Both the position numbers and the translations under genes were made by a program. The notes under the pieces are model-generated. The model saw nothing but the letters and a program-made list of their open reading frames with translations, had not been told where the DNA came from and searched no databases. A stretch of DNA of 64,000 nt from Enterococcus faecalis_A (lineage in GTDB: Bacteria > Bacillota > Bacilli > Lactobacillales > Enterococcaceae), in NCBI GenBank assembly GCA_051295955.1, contig JBPDWA010000002.1, positions 310,001 through 374,000 of the forward strand, read 5' to 3'. This document shows, piece after piece, positions 61,100 through 64,000 of this stretch. Position 1 is the stretch's first letter. The number at the start of each line of letters is the position of its first letter.

Positions 61100-62245
61100 A
61101 TGACGGAGCCAGCCATTCGTTATCGTTTAATAAAAAAAGAAAAGCACACAGGTGCGCGCTTAGGTGAGTTAATTACTCCTCATGGCACCTTTCCAACACC
61201 AATGTTTATGCCGGTAGGGACTTTGGCAACGGTGAAAACTATGTCGCCAGAAGAACTAAAACAAATGGGAGCCGGTGTTATTTTAAGTAATACGTATCAT
61301 TTATGGCTACGTCCTGGGGAAGATTTGGTGGAAGCTGCCGGCGGACTGCATAAATTTATGAATTGGGATCAGCCTATCCTTACTGACTCAGGCGGTTTTC
61401 AAGTATTCTCGTTAAGTGATATGCGCCAAATTGAAGAAGAAGGTGTTCATTTTAGAAATCATTTAAATGGTTCAAAAATGTTTTTATCTCCTGAAAAAGC
61501 AATTGATATTCAAAATAAATTAGGCTCTGACATTATGATGAGCTTCGATGAATGCCCACCGTTTGATGAAAGCTATGATTATGTAAAACGCTCCATTGAA
61601 CGAACCTCCCGCTGGGCCGAACGAGGCTTAAAAACTCATAAAAACCCGGATCGGCAAGGCCTTTTCGGTATTATCCAAGGTGCTGGCTTTGAAGATTTAC
61701 GGCGCCAAAGTGCCAAGGAATTAGTTAGCATGGATTTTCCAGGCTATTCAATTGGCGGTCTTTCAGTTGGTGAACCAAAGGCTGAAATGAATCGTGTATT
61801 GGAATTTACTACTCCTTTAATTCCTGAAAATAAACCGCGTTATTTGATGGGAGTTGGTGCTGCTGATTCATTGATCGATGGTGTAATTCGAGGGGTGGAT
61901 ATGTTTGACTGCGTATTGCCGACGCGGATTGCCCGCAACGGAACGTGCATGACCTCTAAAGGACGTCTAGTAGTGAAAAATGCGCAATATGCTCGAGACT
62001 TCAGACCTTTAGATGAAAAATGCGACTGTTACACTTGCAAAAACTATACACGAGCGTATATTCGTCATTTAATTAAATGTGACGAAACCTTTGGCATTCG
62101 TTTAACTTCTTATCATAATTTGTATTTCTTACTAAACTTAATGAAACAAGTACGTCAAGCAATTATGGATGACCGGTTGCTGGAGTTTCGCGCAGCCTTC
62201 TTTGAAGAATATGGTTATAATCAGCCAGGAGCAAAAAGTTTTTAA
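61100..62245 (+). CDS. tgt: Queuine tRNA-ribosyltransferase
   Basis: 381 aa. DSGGFQVFSL with the catalytic Asp region, IQGAGFEDLR, GGLSVGEPKAEM, and zinc site CDCYTCKNYTRAYIRH. Exchanges guanine for queuine or preQ1 in the anticodon of Asp, Asn, His and Tyr tRNAs. Followed by yajC, as usual. Confidence 0.97.
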   Translation: MTEPAIRYRLIKKEKHTGARLGELITPHGTFPTPMFMPVGTLATVKTMSPEELKQMGAGVILSNTYHLWLRPGEDLVEAAGGLHKFMNWDQPILTDSGGFQVFSLSDMRQIEEEGVHFRNHLNGSKMFLSPEKAIDIQNKLGSDIMMSFDECPPFDESYDYVKRSIERTSRWAERGLKTHKNPDRQGLFGIIQGAGFEDLRRQSAKELVSMDFPGYSIGGLSVGEPKAEMNRVLEFTTPLIPENKPRYLMGVGAADSLIDGVIRGVDMFDCVLPTRIARNGTCMTSKGRLVVKNAQYARDFRPLDEKCDCYTCKNYTRAYIRHLIKCDETFGIRLTSYHNLYFLLNLMKQVRQAIMDDRLLEFRAAFFEEYGYNQPGAKSF

Positions 62246-62328
62246 ATTTTTTTATCATATGACTAGTGTATTTGCTAAATTTTTGTTACAGTTAAGATTG
62301 TGAATACTTAAAAAATGAGGTGAAATAA

Positions 62329-62691
62329 ATGGGCGGCGGAGTTACTATGATTTTTACATTAATCCTGTTGGCAGGGATGATGTTTTTCATGACGCGTTCT
62401 CAAAAGAAACAACAGCAAGAGCGTCAAAAACTATTAAGCACGATGAAATCTGGTGATGCGATCGTAACAATTGGTGGTTTGCACGGTGTGGTCAGTGAAA
62501 TAAACGAAAAAACTGTGTTCATTGATTGCGAAGGCATTATCCTTGAATTTGATCGCACAGCCATTCGGACCGTTACTCCAGGAACTACCGTAACCACTGA
62601 TTCAACAGTAACTACAGTAGAACCAACAGAAACAGTTGTTTCTGAGGAAACGACCGATACAGCTGATACGACAACTGACAACAAAGACTAA
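62329..62691 (+). CDS. yajC: Preprotein translocase subunit YajC
   Basis: 120 aa. Single membrane helix (about 6-23), then RSQKKQQQERQKLLSTMKSGDAIVTIGGLHGVVSEI, the family hallmark, and a Thr/Val-rich C-terminal tail. Accessory of SecDF. RBS GAGGTG. Confidence 0.96.
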   Translation: MGGGVTMIFTLILLAGMMFFMTRSQKKQQQERQKLLSTMKSGDAIVTIGGLHGVVSEINEKTVFIDCEGIILEFDRTAIRTVTPGTTVTTDSTVTTVEPTETVVSEETTDTADTTTDNKD

Positions 62692-62712
62692 AACGAAAAA
62701 AGTTTCGTTTTA
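62690..62712 (+). terminator. Terminator after yajC
   Basis: AAAACGAAA/TTTCGTTTT hairpin with a 4-nt loop at the stop codon. Confidence 0.7.
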
Positions 62713-62920
62713 AGAAATAACTGGAGTTCGCCGGAAATTACTTTGTGATTTTCGGCAAATTCAGCTTATTTTCCAAGGACTTTCAATTCTCACCATAAAG
62801 CACTAATTTCTAAAGATTCAGTATCTGTTTGTTTTGACACCACAAAAGGCAAGCGTCTAGCTACTTTGTTGAATAGTGAGCAAGCTTTTATGTTTAGACA
62901 ACAAGGAGGAGGGAAGCACC

Positions 62921-63202
62921 ATGAAAACTTTATCATGGCGACAGAAATTTTTGCTAAAAAAAGTCATAAAAAAGAAGTGTCAGGTCTTCCAGCAATTGGG
63001 CTATTCTTCAGTAAATGAAGATGAACTCATTAATTACTTACTTGCCTACCGTTGGAGACATAAAGAAAAGATGACGCTAAAAGCCCGTCGTAAAGACATT
63101 CAACAGATTGAACCCAATGACTTTTTTGACTTTCAGCAATTAAAGGCGCAAACGAGCACATTACAACTGAATGACTGGCATGATTTGGAAGACCTATTTT
63201 AA
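62921..63202 (+). CDS. comN: Post-transcriptional regulator ComN
   Basis: 93 aa from ATG 62921 (AAGGAGGAGG upstream; a further in-frame start at 62876 lacks one). VNEDELINYLLAYRWRHKEKMTLKARRKDIQQI and NDFFDFQQLKAQ match ComN (YrzD). In Bacillus it affects comE mRNA and sits in the tgt-yajC neighbourhood, as here. Followed by a CCTATT/AATAGG hairpin and T run (63193-63221). Confidence 0.85.
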   Translation: MKTLSWRQKFLLKKVIKKKCQVFQQLGYSSVNEDELINYLLAYRWRHKEKMTLKARRKDIQQIEPNDFFDFQQLKAQTSTLQLNDWHDLEDLF

Positions 63203-63246
63203 GTTAATAGGCTTCTTTTTTTATACCTTAAAAATTTTTAAAATAT

Positions 63247-63264
63247 TTGTGAAAAAAATCACAT
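63247..63264. promoter_or_regulatory. Rex-type operator upstream of adhE
   Basis: TTGTGA-AAAAAA-TCACAT, near-perfect match to the Rex consensus TTGTGA-N6-TCACAA, 7 bp before the promoter -35. Suggests NADH/NAD control of adhE. Confidence 0.8.
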
Positions 63265-63270
63265 GAACTA

Positions 63271-63299
63271 TTTACAATGGCTGTAAATTATTGTATGAT
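63271..63299 (+). promoter_or_regulatory. adhE promoter with overlapping dyad
   Basis: TTTACA (63271-63276), 17 bp, TATGAT (63294-63299). ATTTACA-N5-TGTAAAT (63270-63288) overlaps the -35 and may be a second operator. Confidence 0.7.
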
Positions 63300-63351
63300 G
63301 TGTATGTGAAAAAGTTAACAAACAATTTGAAGGAAGCTTAGGAGGATTACA

Positions 63352-64000
63352 ATGGCTAAAACGATGAAGAAAGAAGAAGTGCCAACGATTAATGTTCAAA
63401 CAATGATTGACGATTTGGCTGCCAAAGCAAATGTTGCTTTAAAAGAAATGGAAAGCTTTGATCAAGAGAAAGTTGACCACATCGTCCATCAAATGGCAAT
63501 GGCAGCTCTAGACCAACATATGCCACTAGCAAAAATGGCCGTCGAGGAAACAGGCCGCGGTGTCTACGAAGACAAAGCAATCAAAAATATGTACGCATCT
63601 GAATATATCTGGAACAGCATCAAGTATGATAAAACTGTAGGTGTCATCAATGAAGATGCTCAAACAGGACTTATTGAAATTGCCGAACCAGTGGGAGTAG
63701 TCTGCGGTGTTACGCCAACGACGAATCCAACTTCTACTACCGTCTTTAAATCTTTAATTGCATTAAAAACGCGCAATCCAATTGTATTTGCTTTTCATCC
63801 AAGCGCCCAAAAATGTTCAGCGGAAGCTGCTCGTGTAGTTAGAGATGCAGCGATAGCTGCCGGAGCTCCTGAAAATTGTATTCAGTGGATTGAGCACCCA
63901 TCAATCGAAGCGACCTCAGCTCTGATGAATCATCCAGGAATTGCCATTGTTTTGGCAACAGGTGGAGCTGGCATGGTAAAATCAGCTTATTCTACCGGTA
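63352..64000 (+). CDS. adhE: Bifunctional acetaldehyde-CoA/alcohol dehydrogenase, N-terminal part
   Basis: The gene runs off the right edge after 216 codons. N-terminal aldehyde dehydrogenase domain: GRGVYEDKAIKNMYASEYIWN, GVVCGVTPTTNPTSTT, FAFHPSAQKCS, ATGGAGMVKSAYSTG. AdhE reduces acetyl-CoA to ethanol in fermentation. Start ATG 63352 after TAGGAGG. Confidence 0.95.
   Translation, partial: MAKTMKKEEVPTINVQTMIDDLAAKANVALKEMESFDQEKVDHIVHQMAMAALDQHMPLAKMAVEETGRGVYEDKAIKNMYASEYIWNSIKYDKTVGVINEDAQTGLIEIAEPVGVVCGVTPTTNPTSTTVFKSLIALKTRNPIVFAFHPSAQKCSAEAARVVRDAAIAAGAPENCIQWIEHPSIEATSALMNHPGIAIVLATGGAGMVKSAYSTG

Noticed and set aside
1..64000. CRISPR array or intact insertion sequence
   Set aside because: No regularly spaced direct repeats and no transposase gene were found; the only recombinase is the phage serine integrase.

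Overview
The window is a low-GC Gram-positive chromosome segment, most likely Enterococcus or a close relative in the Lactobacillales. The evidence is the gls24 stress operon (amaP, DUF2273, gls24, glsB), the polA-mutM-coaE-nrdR-dnaB-dnaI replication and repair block, the tgt-yajC-comN block, adhE behind a Rex-type operator, and T-box leaders. No species is claimed.

Left chromosomal arm (1-14189): two tandem T-box leaders on the minus strand, both with a probable histidine (CAC) specifier, lead out of the left edge. Then come an OppA-like lipoprotein, the gls24 operon, a DUF960-like gene, a divergent esterase/glyoxalase pair resembling mhqD/mhqO, ribosomal protein L25/Ctc, an RsuA-type pseudouridine synthase, a frameshifted YjjG-like HAD phosphatase, a GNAT protein, uridine kinase, glycerate kinase and an Mga-like regulator. 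The arm ends in an aldo/keto reductase gene that is cut by a prophage.

Prophage (about 14190-48065, 33.9 kb): a siphovirus-type element integrated by a large serine recombinase into the 3' part of the aldo/keto reductase. The reductase's missing 3' end lies at 48071-48188, and the two junctions share only CAAGT. The order is integrase, CI-like repressor, a divergent switch with repeated 15-bp operators, Cro-like protein, many small early genes, Rha antirepressor, ERF recombinase, HNH nuclease, DUF4373 replication protein, a two-domain beta-clamp-like protein, SSB, more small genes and an ArpU regulator. A structured non-coding region with a tRNA-Leu-like fold follows. After it come terminase, portal, head, tail, tape measure, Dit, Tal, holin and endolysin, then a lysogenic-conversion end with a GNAT/small-protein pair, a tRNA-Ser(CGA), a decayed tRNA and a DUF4352-like protein.

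Right chromosomal arm (48071-64000): polA, mutM, coaE, nrdR, dnaB, dnaI, an aminotransferase next to a glutamine-type ABC transporter (glnQ and a fused binding protein/permease), an iron-type alcohol dehydrogenase, tgt, yajC, comN and the start of adhE.

Most notable observations: (1) a ~450-nt RNA locus between arpU and terS with a perfect acceptor stem, a tRNA-Leu D-arm, a T-arm, a pseudoknotted domain in place of the anticodon arm, and its own terminator; (2) a near-ideal -1 frameshift signal that would fuse an Ig-like BIG2 domain to the major capsid protein, with a parallel Fn3 domain after the tail tube protein; (3) a C-terminal tail shared by host DnaB, the phage replication protein and an orphan fragment fused behind a truncated ssb; (4) a minimal two-domain beta-clamp homologue; (5) a slippery A AAA AAG heptamer exactly where a HAD phosphatase is frameshifted. 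All calls are from reading the sequence; no database search was possible.
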